Shown: positions 8,753 through 16,485 of the stretch, in pieces | Layout of the letters: every line of letters starts with the position of its first letter | How positions within the stretch are numbered: position 1 is the stretch's first letter | From: Boseongicola sp. SB0675_bin_26 | GTDB taxonomy: Bacteria; Pseudomonadota; Alphaproteobacteria; Rhodobacterales; Rhodobacteraceae | Assembly: GCA_009843725.1 (NCBI GenBank) | Contig: VYCX01000315.1 | Location: 1 to 19,389 of the forward strand | Direction of reading: 5' to 3' | Length of the DNA: 19,389 nucleotides | Program-made: the position numbers and the translations under genes | The notes under the pieces: generated by a model | Told to the model about the DNA's origin: nothing | The model's database searches: none | The model's input: only the letters and a program-made list of their open reading frames with translations

Positions 8753-9168
8753 GGTCGGGCCTGCGCTTCCGCCTGCAGTGCGAGCAGGATGGCCAAGGCT
8801 TCGTCCGCCCGGTCCGCCGGCACGAAGACGTGATCGTGCCGGGTTGCCGCGACGACGTTCGCCGGTATCCCCTGTGCGGCGAGGGCGGACGAGACTGCGG
8901 CCGCAAGGCCGACCCCGTCGAGCGCGGAAAGGACCATCAGCGTGATCTGCCTCATCGGAATTCCGCCGACGATTCCGAATCGGCCCGTTTCCTCCTGCGG
9001 GATGATGAACGACAATCCCTCGTCCTCGACGAAGCTGCCCTTGGCCACTTTCGCGACGTCTGCTGCAAGGTCGTCCCTGACGCCCGAACAGAACACGTAT
9101 GCGCCCGGATGCAGGAGCGGTTGCATCTCGGCAATCATCGCCGTCGTGTCCTTGATCGGTTCCGCCAT
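8749..9168 (-). CDS. ACT-domain protein (ACT_3/DUF2241 type)
   Basis: 139 aa small protein made of two ACT-like halves, a fold used to sense amino acids or other small ligands. The sequence matches the COG3602-like group: MQPLLHPGAYVFCSG at the start, FVEDEGLSFIIPQEE in the middle, then MRQITLMVLSALDGVGLAAAVSSALA and the diagnostic IPANVVAATRHDHVFVPADRADEALAIL. The frame allows an ATG six codons earlier (9186), but only the ATG at 9168 has a good RBS (AAGAAGGGAC), so it is preferred. It heads a two-gene unit with the YdeI-type gene (4-bp overlap). The ligand and role are unknown. The 143 bp upstream, to the polA stop, contain no clear terminator. Confidence 0.87.
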   Translation of the reverse strand: MAEPIKDTTAMIAEMQPLLHPGAYVFCSGVRDDLAADVAKVAKGSFVEDEGLSFIIPQEETGRFGIVGGIPMRQITLMVLSALDGVGLAAAVSSALAAQGIPANVVAATRHDHVFVPADRADEALAILLALQAEAQARP

Positions 9169-9311
9169 GTCCCTTCTTGCCTCCATGCTCAGTCCCGGTC
9201 GGCCCTGATCAGTTCCTCGTCCGCCTTTGCTGAACGGGAGAACGCGCTTCGCGTCCAGGAGGCTTGCCCGTTCCGCAGATCGGCTCCGGCGGCGGCCCGT
9301 TCAGGACCGGT

Positions 9312-12107
9312 TCAGTGCGCCTGGGCCCAGTTCCTGCCTTGGCCGGCGTCAACGATCAGTGGGACCTCAAGACGGACCGCCGGGTCGGCAGCGCCTTCCA
9401 TGACGCCACGCGCAATTCCGATCAGGTCGTCGACTGCAGAGTCTTCGACCTCGAACAGGAGCTCGTCGTGCACCTGCAGAAGCATCCTGGCGGGAAGCCT
9501 GGCGATGGCGTCCGGCATTCTGATCATTGCGCGACGAATGATGTCCGCGGCCGTGCCCTGGATGGGGGCGTTGATGGCAGCGCGTCTCGCGAACCCGGCG
9601 TGCGGACCGCGCTTGTTGATTTCCGGCGTGTTGATGCGGCGGCCGAAGAGCGTTTCGACATATTCATGCTTCTTGGCGAAGGCGACCGTTTCGTCCATGT
9701 AGTCGCGTATTCCGGGAAAGCGCTCGAAGTAGCGATCAATGAATCCCTGCGCCTCAGTTCGCGGAATGCGGAGATTTCGCGCCAGGCCAAAGCCGGAAAT
9801 CCCGTAGATCACGCCAAAGTTGATCGCCTTGGCCTGCCGCCTCACATCCGGGGTCATCTCGCCAAGAGGCACTCCGAACATCTCCGACGCCGTGGCCGCA
9901 TGGATGTCCTGTCCGTCGCGAAACGCCTCCTTCAGCGCCTCGATGCCGGCGACATGGGCCAGGATGCGCAGTTCGATCTGCGAGTAGTCGAGACTGACAA
10001 GGCTTTGTCCCTGCTCGGCCACGAACGCTTCACGGATCCGGCGGCCCTCCTCGGTGCGCACCGGGATGTTCTGGAGATTGGGATCGGTCGAAGCGAGGCG
10101 TCCCGTATTGGCGCCCGCGATCGAGTAGGACGTGTGAACGCGGCCAGTGTCCGGATTCACGTGATCCTGCAACGAGTCGGTATATGTCGACTTCAGTTTC
10201 TGGAGCTGCCGCCAGTCCAGCACCCGGCCCGGAAGTTCGTGCTCGGTCGCCAGATCTTCAAGCACGTCGGCGGGCGTGGCGTACTTTCCGGTCTTGCCCT
10301 TCTTGCCCCCGGCAACGCCCATCCGGTCAAAGAGGATGTCGCCCACCTGGCTGGGGCTGCCAACATTGAACTTCGTGCCCGCAAGCTTGTGAATTGCGTC
10401 CTCCAGTTCGGCCATTTTCTGCGCGAAGGTGTTCGACATCCGTGCAAGCGTGCCGGCATCCACCTTGATGCCGCGCATCTCCATTTGGGCCAGGACCGGG
10501 ACCAGCGGGCGCTCCAGCGTCTCGTAGACGGTCGTCACCCTCTTCCTGTGCAGTTCGGGCTTGAACAGCTGCCAGAGCCTAAGCGTTATGTCGGCGTCCT
10601 CGGATGCATACCTGACCGCCTCCTCGACCGGGACCTTGTCAAAGGTGATCTGGCTCTTGCCGGTGCCCAGAAGCGACTTGATCTCGATCGGTCGGTGGCC
10701 GAGGTAACGCTCGGAGAGCGTGTCCATGCCATGGTTGTGAAGGCCGGCGTTCATGGCATAGGACATCAGGAGCGTGTCGTCGAAGGGGGCGATCCGCACG
10801 CCATGGCGCGCGAGGATCTTCGCGTCGTATTTCAGGTTCTGCCCGATCTTGAGAATGGAGGGGTCTTCAAGAATCGGCTTCAGGATCGCGAGCGCTTCCT
10901 CCGCTTTCATCTGGCCTTCCGCAAGCTCGCCGGTTTCAAAGAGATCTTCCCCGGCCGATGCCTTGTGGATCAGCGGAATGTAGCATGCCTTGCCCGGCCT
11001 GACCGCAAGCGAGATGCCCACGAGCTCGGCCCGCATCTCGTCGAGGCCGGTCGTCTCGGTATCGATTGCGACATGGCCCAGGGCCCGTGCATCGGCGACC
11101 CAGGCATCCAGCGCCACGGCATCGCCGATCCGAAAATATCCATCATGGTCAAAGGCTTGCGTGTCCGCCGCCTTGCCTTTCTCTTTCGGGGTGGCGGTTT
11201 CCTGCGTGGTTGGCGCTTCCTTTCCCAACGCCTTGGCCACCCGTCCGGTAATGGTTCGGAACTCCATGGACGCCAGGAAGGCCAAGAGATCATCGGCCAC
11301 GGGTTCCCTGACCTCCAGGGATTCCAGGGAATAGGGCAGGTCCATGTCCTGGACGAGCGTCACCAACCTGCGCGACAGGAGGATCTGTTCCTTGTGGTCG
11401 ACAAGTGTCTGGCGGCGCTTCTCCTGCTTGATCTCGCCTGTCCTTGAGAGAAGGGTGTCGAGGTCGCCGAATTCATTGATCAGGAGCGCGGCTGTCTTGA
11501 CGCCGATTCCGGGTGCGCCGGGAATGTTGTCGACGCTGTCGCCCGCCAGAGATTGAACATCGATCACCTTGTCCGGACCGACGCCGAACCTTTCCTCGAC
11601 GCCCTCGGCGTCGATCCTGACGTTCTTCATGGCGTCATGCATTTCCACGCCATCTCCGACGAGTTGCATGAGATCCTTGTCGGAAGACACGATCGTGACG
11701 CGTCCGCCGGCTTCGCGGGCCGTGCGAGCAAGCGTCGCTATGATGTCATCCGCCTCGTAGCCCTCTTCTTCGAGGCAGGCGATGTTGAAGGCGCGGGTGG
11801 CATCGCGTGTCAGCGGGATCTGGGGCCGCAGGTCCTCGGGCGTTTCCTCCCGGTTCGCCTTGTACAAGTCGTAGAGGTCGTTCCTGAACGTGTGCGAGCC
11901 CTTGTCGAAGACGACGGCCATGTGGGTCGGTGCATCCGGGCCCTTGTTATCCTCCATCATCTTCCAGAGCATGTTGACAAAGCCCGAAACCGCTCCGACA
12001 GGCAGGCCGTCGGACCTTCTCGTAAGCGGCGGAAGCGCATGAAATGCACGGAAGACGAATGCGGAGCCGTCGATCAGGCTGAGATGATGTCCCTTGCCGA
12101 ATGCCAT
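9312..12107 (-). CDS. polA: DNA polymerase I
   Basis: 931 aa, close to the Escherichia coli enzyme (928 aa). It fills gaps and removes RNA primers during replication and repair. Three domains are visible. The 5'-3' exonuclease (about 1-300) has LIDGSAFVFRAF, YKANREETPEDL, GYEADDIIATLA, SSDKDLMQLV and a helix-hairpin-helix segment DNIPGAPGIGVKTA. The 3'-5' exonuclease keeps its acidic motifs (AIDTETTGLDEM, NLKYDAKIL, YASEDADIT), so proofreading should be active. The polymerase domain has motif A (SLDYSQIELRILAH), motif B (RRQAKAINFGVIYGISGFG) and motif C (QVHDELLFEV, His880-Asp881-Glu882). The frame extends 115 codons upstream without family similarity. The ATG at 12107 is preceded by GGGGAGAGGC and gives the canonical start MAFGKGHHLSLIDGSA. 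It forms its own unit behind a terminator. Confidence 0.98.
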   Translation of the reverse strand: MAFGKGHHLSLIDGSAFVFRAFHALPPLTRRSDGLPVGAVSGFVNMLWKMMEDNKGPDAPTHMAVVFDKGSHTFRNDLYDLYKANREETPEDLRPQIPLTRDATRAFNIACLEEEGYEADDIIATLARTAREAGGRVTIVSSDKDLMQLVGDGVEMHDAMKNVRIDAEGVEERFGVGPDKVIDVQSLAGDSVDNIPGAPGIGVKTAALLINEFGDLDTLLSRTGEIKQEKRRQTLVDHKEQILLSRRLVTLVQDMDLPYSLESLEVREPVADDLLAFLASMEFRTITGRVAKALGKEAPTTQETATPKEKGKAADTQAFDHDGYFRIGDAVALDAWVADARALGHVAIDTETTGLDEMRAELVGISLAVRPGKACYIPLIHKASAGEDLFETGELAEGQMKAEEALAILKPILEDPSILKIGQNLKYDAKILARHGVRIAPFDDTLLMSYAMNAGLHNHGMDTLSERYLGHRPIEIKSLLGTGKSQITFDKVPVEEAVRYASEDADITLRLWQLFKPELHRKRVTTVYETLERPLVPVLAQMEMRGIKVDAGTLARMSNTFAQKMAELEDAIHKLAGTKFNVGSPSQVGDILFDRMGVAGGKKGKTGKYATPADVLEDLATEHELPGRVLDWRQLQKLKSTYTDSLQDHVNPDTGRVHTSYSIAGANTGRLASTDPNLQNIPVRTEEGRRIREAFVAEQGQSLVSLDYSQIELRILAHVAGIEALKEAFRDGQDIHAATASEMFGVPLGEMTPDVRRQAKAINFGVIYGISGFGLARNLRIPRTEAQGFIDRYFERFPGIRDYMDETVAFAKKHEYVETLFGRRINTPEINKRGPHAGFARRAAINAPIQGTAADIIRRAMIRMPDAIARLPARMLLQVHDELLFEVEDSAVDDLIGIARGVMEGAADPAVRLEVPLIVDAGQGRNWAQAH

Positions 12108-12408
12108 GCCTCTCCCCGATGCATGTTTCCGGAGTGATCGCACATTTGGCCGGGGCTCGCCAGAGGACCTGTCGCCGTCTCGTCCTTCTGCCCGTCCGGG
12201 CGTTTCGGCAACCTGCTTCCCGGCGAAACGGGCGTTCTCCGGATCGCGGAAAGTGCGGACGAAACTTGGTTGACGCCCCTCGAATCTGTGAATAAGTCCC
12301 CGGGAATCAAGACCGGTCAGTCCGGCAGGGAGGGAAGTTGAAAAGGACCCGGCGGGTCCTTTTCTCTTTCCGCAAGCCGGGCTCTCTCTTGCACGACTCG
12401 ATATTGAT
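12108..12408. other. polA upstream region
   Basis: These 301 bp hold the polA leader and the terminator of the gene behind it, and I see no gene. A DnaA-box-like 9-mer, TTATTCACA, lies on the minus strand at 12295-12287 (plus-strand TGTGAATAA). It fits TTWTNCACA, but one such match is expected by chance in a window this size. Inverted arms CGTTTCG (12201-12207) and CGAAACG (12224-12230) could form a hairpin in the polA leader. No convincing -35/-10 pair was found. Confidence 0.4.
12341..12363 (-). terminator. Rho-independent terminator behind the VOC gene
   Basis: A perfect 10-bp inverted repeat (AAAAGGACCC, loop of 3, GGGTCCTTTT) lies 46 bp past the stop of the VOC gene. Because the stem begins with four A and ends with four T, it can act in both directions. 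On the minus strand it would stop VOC transcription before polA. On the plus strand its tail (TTTTCTCTTT) is even richer in T, but no plus-strand gene ends there. Confidence 0.85.
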
Positions 12409-12882
12409 TCAGCGTGAACCGAGCCCGGATGCGACCTTGATCGAACCATCATAGGCGACGAGTTCGACGGTGTTGCCTTCGGGGTCCTCGGTGAACACCC
12501 CGCGCCAGCCGACCCATTCGAAGGTCTCGACCCGGTACGGCAGACCCTGTGCTTCGTACCAACCCATCACGGCCTCCTGTTCCCCATAGGGCAGGCTGAA
12601 CGCCAGGTGATGGAGGGAAGAGGAGGCGCCCGTCGCTGGCGCCTCGATTCCCGTCTGGTGCAGGCCTGGACGTGAGACATATTGCTTGTCGAAGAGCGCC
12701 AGAACCTGCGTGTGCCCGCCAAAGCCGTCCGCGATGCGAAAGAAGACGATTCCTTCGGCGGCATTGCCCTCCATCCGTTCCAGTCCGAGCACATCGCCGT
12801 AGAAGGCAGTCATTCGCTCGAGATCGTCACAGCGGATGGCGATCTCGCCAAGGCCGCGGACGCGGAAGCCGCGCTCGGTCAT
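12409..12882 (-). CDS. VOC-family (glyoxalase/bleomycin-resistance fold) protein
   Basis: 157 aa single-module VOC protein with two beta-alpha-beta-beta-beta repeats. The first repeat is LGEIAIRCDDLERMTAFYGDVLGLERM and the second starts at SSLHHLAFSLP and ends in FTEDPEGNTVELVAYDG. In metal-binding relatives the ligands come from the first strand, the HHLAF strand and the final VEL strand. His and Glu are present at the last two, while the first-strand position usually occupied by His reads Glu (GEIAI). It may therefore be a lyase, dioxygenase or resistance-type binder, and no substrate can be named. The ATG at 12882 is chosen because GGAG stands six bases before it; an ATG four codons earlier lacks an RBS and the frame continues without similarity to 13080. 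A terminator follows at 12341-12363, so the gene appears monocistronic. Confidence 0.88.
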   Translation of the reverse strand: MTERGFRVRGLGEIAIRCDDLERMTAFYGDVLGLERMEGNAAEGIVFFRIADGFGGHTQVLALFDKQYVSRPGLHQTGIEAPATGASSSLHHLAFSLPYGEQEAVMGWYEAQGLPYRVETFEWVGWRGVFTEDPEGNTVELVAYDGSIKVASGLGSR

Positions 12883-13345
12883 GGTTGTCTCCATCGGCAA
12901 GGCGGGGCCGTTCGGTATCGCTGTACTCTCCCGGCACCTGGCAGACAAGACTGCCTCGTCGCTGGAACAGGCCGCGGCGATCTCAGATTTCACGGTTTCG
13001 TGCCACCAATTCGTGTCAATGGAGATGAACACCGGCATGATGCGCACAAAGTGCCGCACGCGCCGGATTCGCCGCCCCATTTCATTGATGGGGCCCCGCC
13101 GTCAGTCCTTTCCGTTCCCGGCGAATGGCACGTGCACCAACTGCGCGGCCTGGCGGAGACCTCGTCGGGGTGGCCGCCGCGTCGCGCGGCGGTGGCCGGA
13201 TTGGCGTGCCTGGGCAGCGCCTGCACAATGGCGAGGTCCGCGCCGATTGCATCCACGATGTTGTCGCTTGTTATTCTACGTCAACTACAGTTACAGAGCG
13301 TTGACGCGCGGCAACCCGGCTGCATGTGAGCGTGGAAGGAACCTT
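12883..13345. other. Divergent intergenic region between the VOC and ialB-like genes
   Basis: These 463 bp separate two diverging genes and should hold both promoters. For the VOC direction there is a perfect TTGACA (plus-strand TGTCAA, 13014-13019), but no good -10 at the right distance. For the ialB direction an inverted repeat CGTCAAC/GTTGACG (13279-13285 and 13300-13306, arm centres 21 bp apart) stands about 40 bp before the ATG and could be an operator. A GC-rich hairpin (8-bp stem, loop TCG) is at 13174-13192. Several frames stay open here, but none resembles a protein I know or has a good RBS. Confidence 0.4.
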
Positions 13346-13930
13346 ATGATCAGAAAGCTTGCGTTGGTGCTGGTCTTCTGTGCGCTGCCCTTCGCGGCCG
13401 TCGCCCAGACCTCGGCGGCCGGGGAGGACGACCCGAATGGCGGCTTGTCTCTCAGGGTGCCGGAGGGCGCGGCCGATGTCTATGTCAAGGACACGTTCAG
13501 TGACTGGAAGCTTCTCTGCATCAGGGTCGCGGACAGGACGGATCCCTGCGAACTTTACCAGCTCCTGCGCGATCAGGACGGGAATCCGGTGGCGGAAGTC
13601 ACAATGTTTGCCGATTCTGGCGACCCGCAAGTCGTGGCGTGGGCGACGATCGTGACGCCGCTCGAGACCTTGCTCACGGAAAATCTCCGCCTCGCGGTGG
13701 ATGGCGGTGAGGCCCGCATCTATCGGTTTCTTTTTTGCCGCACGATAGGGTGTTTTTCGCAGCTTGGACTGACCGATGACGAGATCGGCGAGTTCCGGCA
13801 AGGGGCGGTTGCGACAGTGACAATCGTTCCTGCGGCGGCGCCTGACAGGGCCGTTGACCTTGATATGTCGCTGAGCGGGTTCACGGCTGGCTGGAACGCA
13901 CTGCTCGAATACGACAAGGCGGCCGAGTGA
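13346..13930 (+). CDS. Invasion-associated locus B (IalB) family secreted protein
   Basis: 194 aa exported protein of the IalB family, common in alphaproteobacteria. The name comes from Bartonella, where IalB aids erythrocyte entry, but in free-living species the role is unknown. Residues 1-20 form a clear signal peptide (MIRKLALVLVFCALPFAAVA, cleavage before Gln21). The mature part carries the family pattern TFSDWKLLCIRVAD..DPCELYQLL, then VTPLETLL, and the paired cysteines FLFCRTIGCFSQLGL, giving four cysteines likely to form disulfides in the periplasm. The ATG at 13346 has a strong RBS (GGAAGGA) and produces the signal peptide, so the longer open frame upstream is discarded. The gene ends 6 bp from the convergent imuA stop, leaving no room for a terminator between them. 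Confidence 0.92.
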   Translation: MIRKLALVLVFCALPFAAVAQTSAAGEDDPNGGLSLRVPEGAADVYVKDTFSDWKLLCIRVADRTDPCELYQLLRDQDGNPVAEVTMFADSGDPQVVAWATIVTPLETLLTENLRLAVDGGEARIYRFLFCRTIGCFSQLGLTDDEIGEFRQGAVATVTIVPAAAPDRAVDLDMSLSGFTAGWNALLEYDKAAE

Positions 13931-13936
13931 TCTGCC

Positions 13937-14554
13937 TCAGGCCCTGGCCAGGTCGACCCTCGGCCCGGTCTTGCCGCCACTGAGGTGCCAGCGCTTCACC
14001 GGCTCCGTTCTCGCGCGGAGTCGGTCAAGCTGCCAGGCTTCCTGCTTTCCCGTTCCATGAGCGGGCGCCATGCTCCACCGGCTTTCGACGCCGGGCGCAC
14101 CCCCGGTTCCCGGAGTCAGGATCAGTCCAAGAGGCACACAGGCTCCCTCTGCCGCCCCCGCTTCGGCCGCCAGTTGCAACCGCCTGACGGGAATGAGGCC
14201 GGGCGGCTCCGGCAGGTCGGCCACGACCAGGGGCACAAGTCCCGCACGCAGCGTCTCCTCCATCGTCCAGAGCAGGTCCTCGGGCCGCTTCGGCCGGATG
14301 AAGATGAATCGCGAGGGGTCGGCGAGATGCAGCATTCCGTCGGGGTTCAGATGTACGGGCATCCACGCAGGGTGGATCCAGAAGACCTGTCCCCGCATCG
14401 CGCCTGCAGCCATCAGCGCCAGTCGACGCCTGGCCATCCCGCAGAACTCGTGCACGCGGCCCCGGTTCAGGGACAGGCCGTGAAGGAATGTCACTTCGGA
14501 CGCGGCGTGGCGCCGATGGCTTTTCCGGACCAGGAGGTGGGCAGCATCAGGCAT
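13937..14554 (-). CDS. imuA: ImuA-like SOS protein (RecA/SulA-related family)
   Basis: 205 aa, resembling ImuA (COG4544), the accessory factor that works with ImuB and the error-prone polymerase DnaE2 in damage-induced mutagenesis. Family landmarks are LNRGRVHEFCG (29-39), GQVFWIHPAWMP (55-66), FIRPKRPEDLLWTMEETLRAG (85-105), the near-invariant RRLQLAAEAG (124-133), and the C-terminal WQLDRLRARTEPVKRWHL (174-191). As in other ImuA proteins, no Walker A lysine motif is visible. The start at 14554 has no Shine-Dalgarno, but a promoter with a LexA box ends only a few bases upstream, so a leaderless mRNA is likely. There is no imuB or dnaE2 beside it: the next gene is the convergent ialB-like gene. 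The family call rests on pattern memory plus the operator, and the function without partners is uncertain. Confidence 0.8.
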   Translation of the reverse strand: MPDAAHLLVRKSHRRHAASEVTFLHGLSLNRGRVHEFCGMARRRLALMAAGAMRGQVFWIHPAWMPVHLNPDGMLHLADPSRFIFIRPKRPEDLLWTMEETLRAGLVPLVVADLPEPPGLIPVRRLQLAAEAGAAEGACVPLGLILTPGTGGAPGVESRWSMAPAHGTGKQEAWQLDRLRARTEPVKRWHLSGGKTGPRVDLARA

Positions 14555-14561
14555 GAGGGGA

Positions 14562-14590
14562 ACAATAGAGAGTTCCCTTTATGTTCTCAA
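14562..14590 (-). promoter_or_regulatory. imuA promoter with LexA (SOS) box
   Basis: On the plus strand 14572-14586 reads GTTCCCTTTATGTTC, a perfect GTTC-N7-GTTC, the LexA operator of alphaproteobacteria. On the minus strand it fills the spacer of a promoter: -35 TTGAGA (14590-14585), 17 bp, -10 TATTGT (14567-14562). The predicted transcription start, about seven bases beyond the -10, falls at 14555-14554, at the A of the imuA ATG. LexA bound here would block RNA polymerase directly. The -35 matches consensus at 5 of 6 positions and the -10 at 4 of 6. Confidence 0.8.
14572..14586. promoter_or_regulatory. LexA box, GTTC-N7-GTTC
   Basis: This is the operator itself, placed between the -35 and -10 elements of the imuA promoter. 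The direct-repeat form is the one established for Rhizobium, Rhodobacter and Caulobacter LexA. It lies 17 bp from the imuA ATG. On the other side it faces the degraded adenylation-domain gene, which starts 170 bp away and is unlikely to be its target. Confidence 0.85.
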
Positions 14591-14756
14591 CCCCGGAATC
14601 AGCAAGGAATCGGTTCGGGAACACTGCGGAAGACGTTTCGCTTGCCGGACAAACGTTGCGGGCAATCCGGCCAGCCCCGAACTGGAACATGGGCTTCGCA
14701 TACCAGATACTTGATTTACTCCGCAAGTTTGGAAAATTGCTGGTCCCGCGACGGTC

Positions 14757-16303
14757 ATGGGACAGGCCGCGCCGCTGGAGTTCGACGCTTCGACCTTTGA
14801 AATCTGGGGAGCGCTCCTGACCGGCGGGCGGCTTGCGATACTCTCTGGGCCGGCGCTGGACCCGGGCCGGCTTGAGCGATTTGTCGCGGACAAGCGGGTC
14901 ACCACGCTTTGGCTGACCGCTGGACTGTTCCATACCTTCGCCCGGCACCGTCCCAGAGTCTTCGCGCCGTTGCGCACTCTGCTGACCGGAGGTGGCGTGG
15001 TGCGCGGTGACCGGGTGCAGGAGGTCATGGATGCCTGCCGGGGCTTGAGGTGGTCAATGGCTACGAGCCGACCGAAAACACCACCTTCACAAGCTGCCAT
15101 CGGATGCAACCCGGAGACAGGGTTGCCGAATCCGTGCCGATCGGGCGCGCTGTTTCGGGAACAGGGCTGCATGTGCTTGATACTGCACTTTCCCTCGTGC
15201 CGCACGGCGTCGAGGGAGAGCTCCATTGTTCCGGGACCGGTCTGGCGCTGGGCTATCTCGGCGGTGGCACGCAGGATGCCTTTCTGTCCGCGCCTTGGGA
15301 TCCCCGCCTGCGAGTCTGCCGTACCGGCGACCGCGTCGTGATGGATGCGTCGGGTTGCCTGCACTTCCGTGGCCGCAGTGACGACCAGGTCAAGATTCGC
15401 GGTCGTCGGGTCAACCTGCAGGAATTGCGTCGGGCGCTCCTGCGCCTGGACGGCGTGACCGAGGCCGTGGCAGCGATGGAGCCCGACGACACCGGCAATC
15501 GGCTCGTGGCGCGGATCGAGACCATGCACGGAAAGACTCACGCGCAGATCCGCGAGGATCTGGGACTTCTGCTGCCGCCGCACGCAATACCCGAACGCAT
15601 GGGCCGGGCCGCGAGGTTCGACCGGATCACGGTCGCGGACTACGTTGGCGACGACATCCCGCGTTTCGTGGCGTTCTGGCACGACAGGCAGACGCCGCAC
15701 ATCTCGCGCATGGGCGTCGACCAGACGCGCCTACCCTCGGCTGCCGCGATGGCCGAGGCGCTTGAGTCCGCGCTTGATCGTCGTGACGCCGATCCGTCCG
15801 GACGGCCGCTCAGGCTGGTGGCGATCCGCCTCGATGGGCGCACGGTAGGATTTCACCAGATCACCGATTTCAACTGCACCGCACGTCGGGCGGGAATGCA
15901 TGCATATCTGACGGATCCCGGTTGCAGGGGATGCGGAATCGGGACAGTCTCCTACGCAAAGGCCCTGGAGCTGTTATTTCTGCGGTTTGGGCTGGATGAG
16001 ATCGTCTTCGACACGCCGCTGAACAATCGCGCAGCGCTCCGGGTCAAGGCGGCGCTCGGTATCGCGCCGATCGGCGACACGGTCATTGACCGGCCCTTTC
16101 TTCATCGCCCTCTGCGTGCACGGCGCTTTGTCGTTCCCGCCGATCAGGTCGACGGATTGCTGCGCCGGGCGGCGACCCGTTCATCCACTGCAGTGAGCAC
16201 GGTTGGCGTCGGTGAATACAGGGTTCCGGACAGAGACCAGCTGCTTGCCGGACGCGGAAGGCAGTCGCGGATGGCGGTACTCCGACAAGCAGGGAAGCCG
16301 TGA
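14757..16303 (+). pseudogene. NRPS adenylation domain fused to GNAT acetyltransferase, truncated and frameshifted
   Basis: The remnant begins inside an amino-acid adenylation domain. FDASTFEIWGALLTGGRL (core A4, from 14781) is readable, while the preceding roughly 200 residues, including the ATP-binding SGSTG loop (A3), are absent; an in-frame stop at 14712-14714 lies just upstream. After VMDACRG the frame shifts by one in the run GGGG at 15040-15043, where a fifth G would restore it. Beyond that come VNGYEPTENTTF (A5, normally NxYGPTE), RTGD (A7, 15320) and GRSDDQVKIRGRRV (A8, 15371). The A10 lysine motif is missing. From about 15625 the frame continues into a GNAT domain with the acetyl-CoA loop RGCGIG (15929) and NNRAALRVKAALG (16025). 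The GNAT part looks intact and might still be translated from an internal start. It is the remains of a peptide or siderophore biosynthesis gene. Confidence 0.8.
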
Positions 16304-16485
16304 GCGATGGAGGCAGGGGACGGCATCCTCGCCTGGACGGTTCTCAGGCAGGTCGACGACTACGGTGACGCGTGACGTAGGCATGGCGTGACGGTCACGA
16401 AGAATGCACTGGAGCCTGGACACTACCGAAAGCCCTTCGCCGGATCACGAGACACGACAATCGGGCGCCATCAAGGAGCACTGAC
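16304..16485 (+). other. Leader region of the pentapeptide-repeat gene
   Basis: This 182-bp gap contains a perfect 13-bp palindrome CGTGACGGTCACG at 16387-16399, preceded by two further GTGACG copies (16364-16378), which together could be a regulator site. A 22-codon frame (16307-16375) has only a loosely placed purine tract upstream and no recognisable sequence. No clear -35/-10 pair was found. The RBS AAGGAG for the next gene is seven bases before its ATG. Confidence 0.35.

Noticed and set aside
9264..11447. A 727-codon open frame on the plus strand within polA
   Set aside because: polA is unambiguous on the minus strand, and the plus-strand frame has no recognisable domains.
12287..12295. 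DnaA box (TTATTCACA, minus strand) suggesting an origin or DnaA control of polA
   Set aside because: It is a single match to a degenerate 9-mer, expected about once by chance here, with no cluster and no AT-rich unwinding region.
12108..12452. N-terminal extension of polA by 115 codons
   Set aside because: The extension crosses the terminator and has no family similarity. The ATG at 12107 has a good RBS and the canonical N-terminus.
12990..13329. Small genes in the gap before the ialB-like gene, on either strand
   Set aside because: The frames are Arg/Pro/Ala-rich, lack RBSs and resemble no family. They reflect the high GC content.
16307..16375. A 22-codon leader peptide before the pentapeptide-repeat gene
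   Set aside because: It has no clear RBS, no regulatory codon run and no attenuator hairpins. It could be chance.
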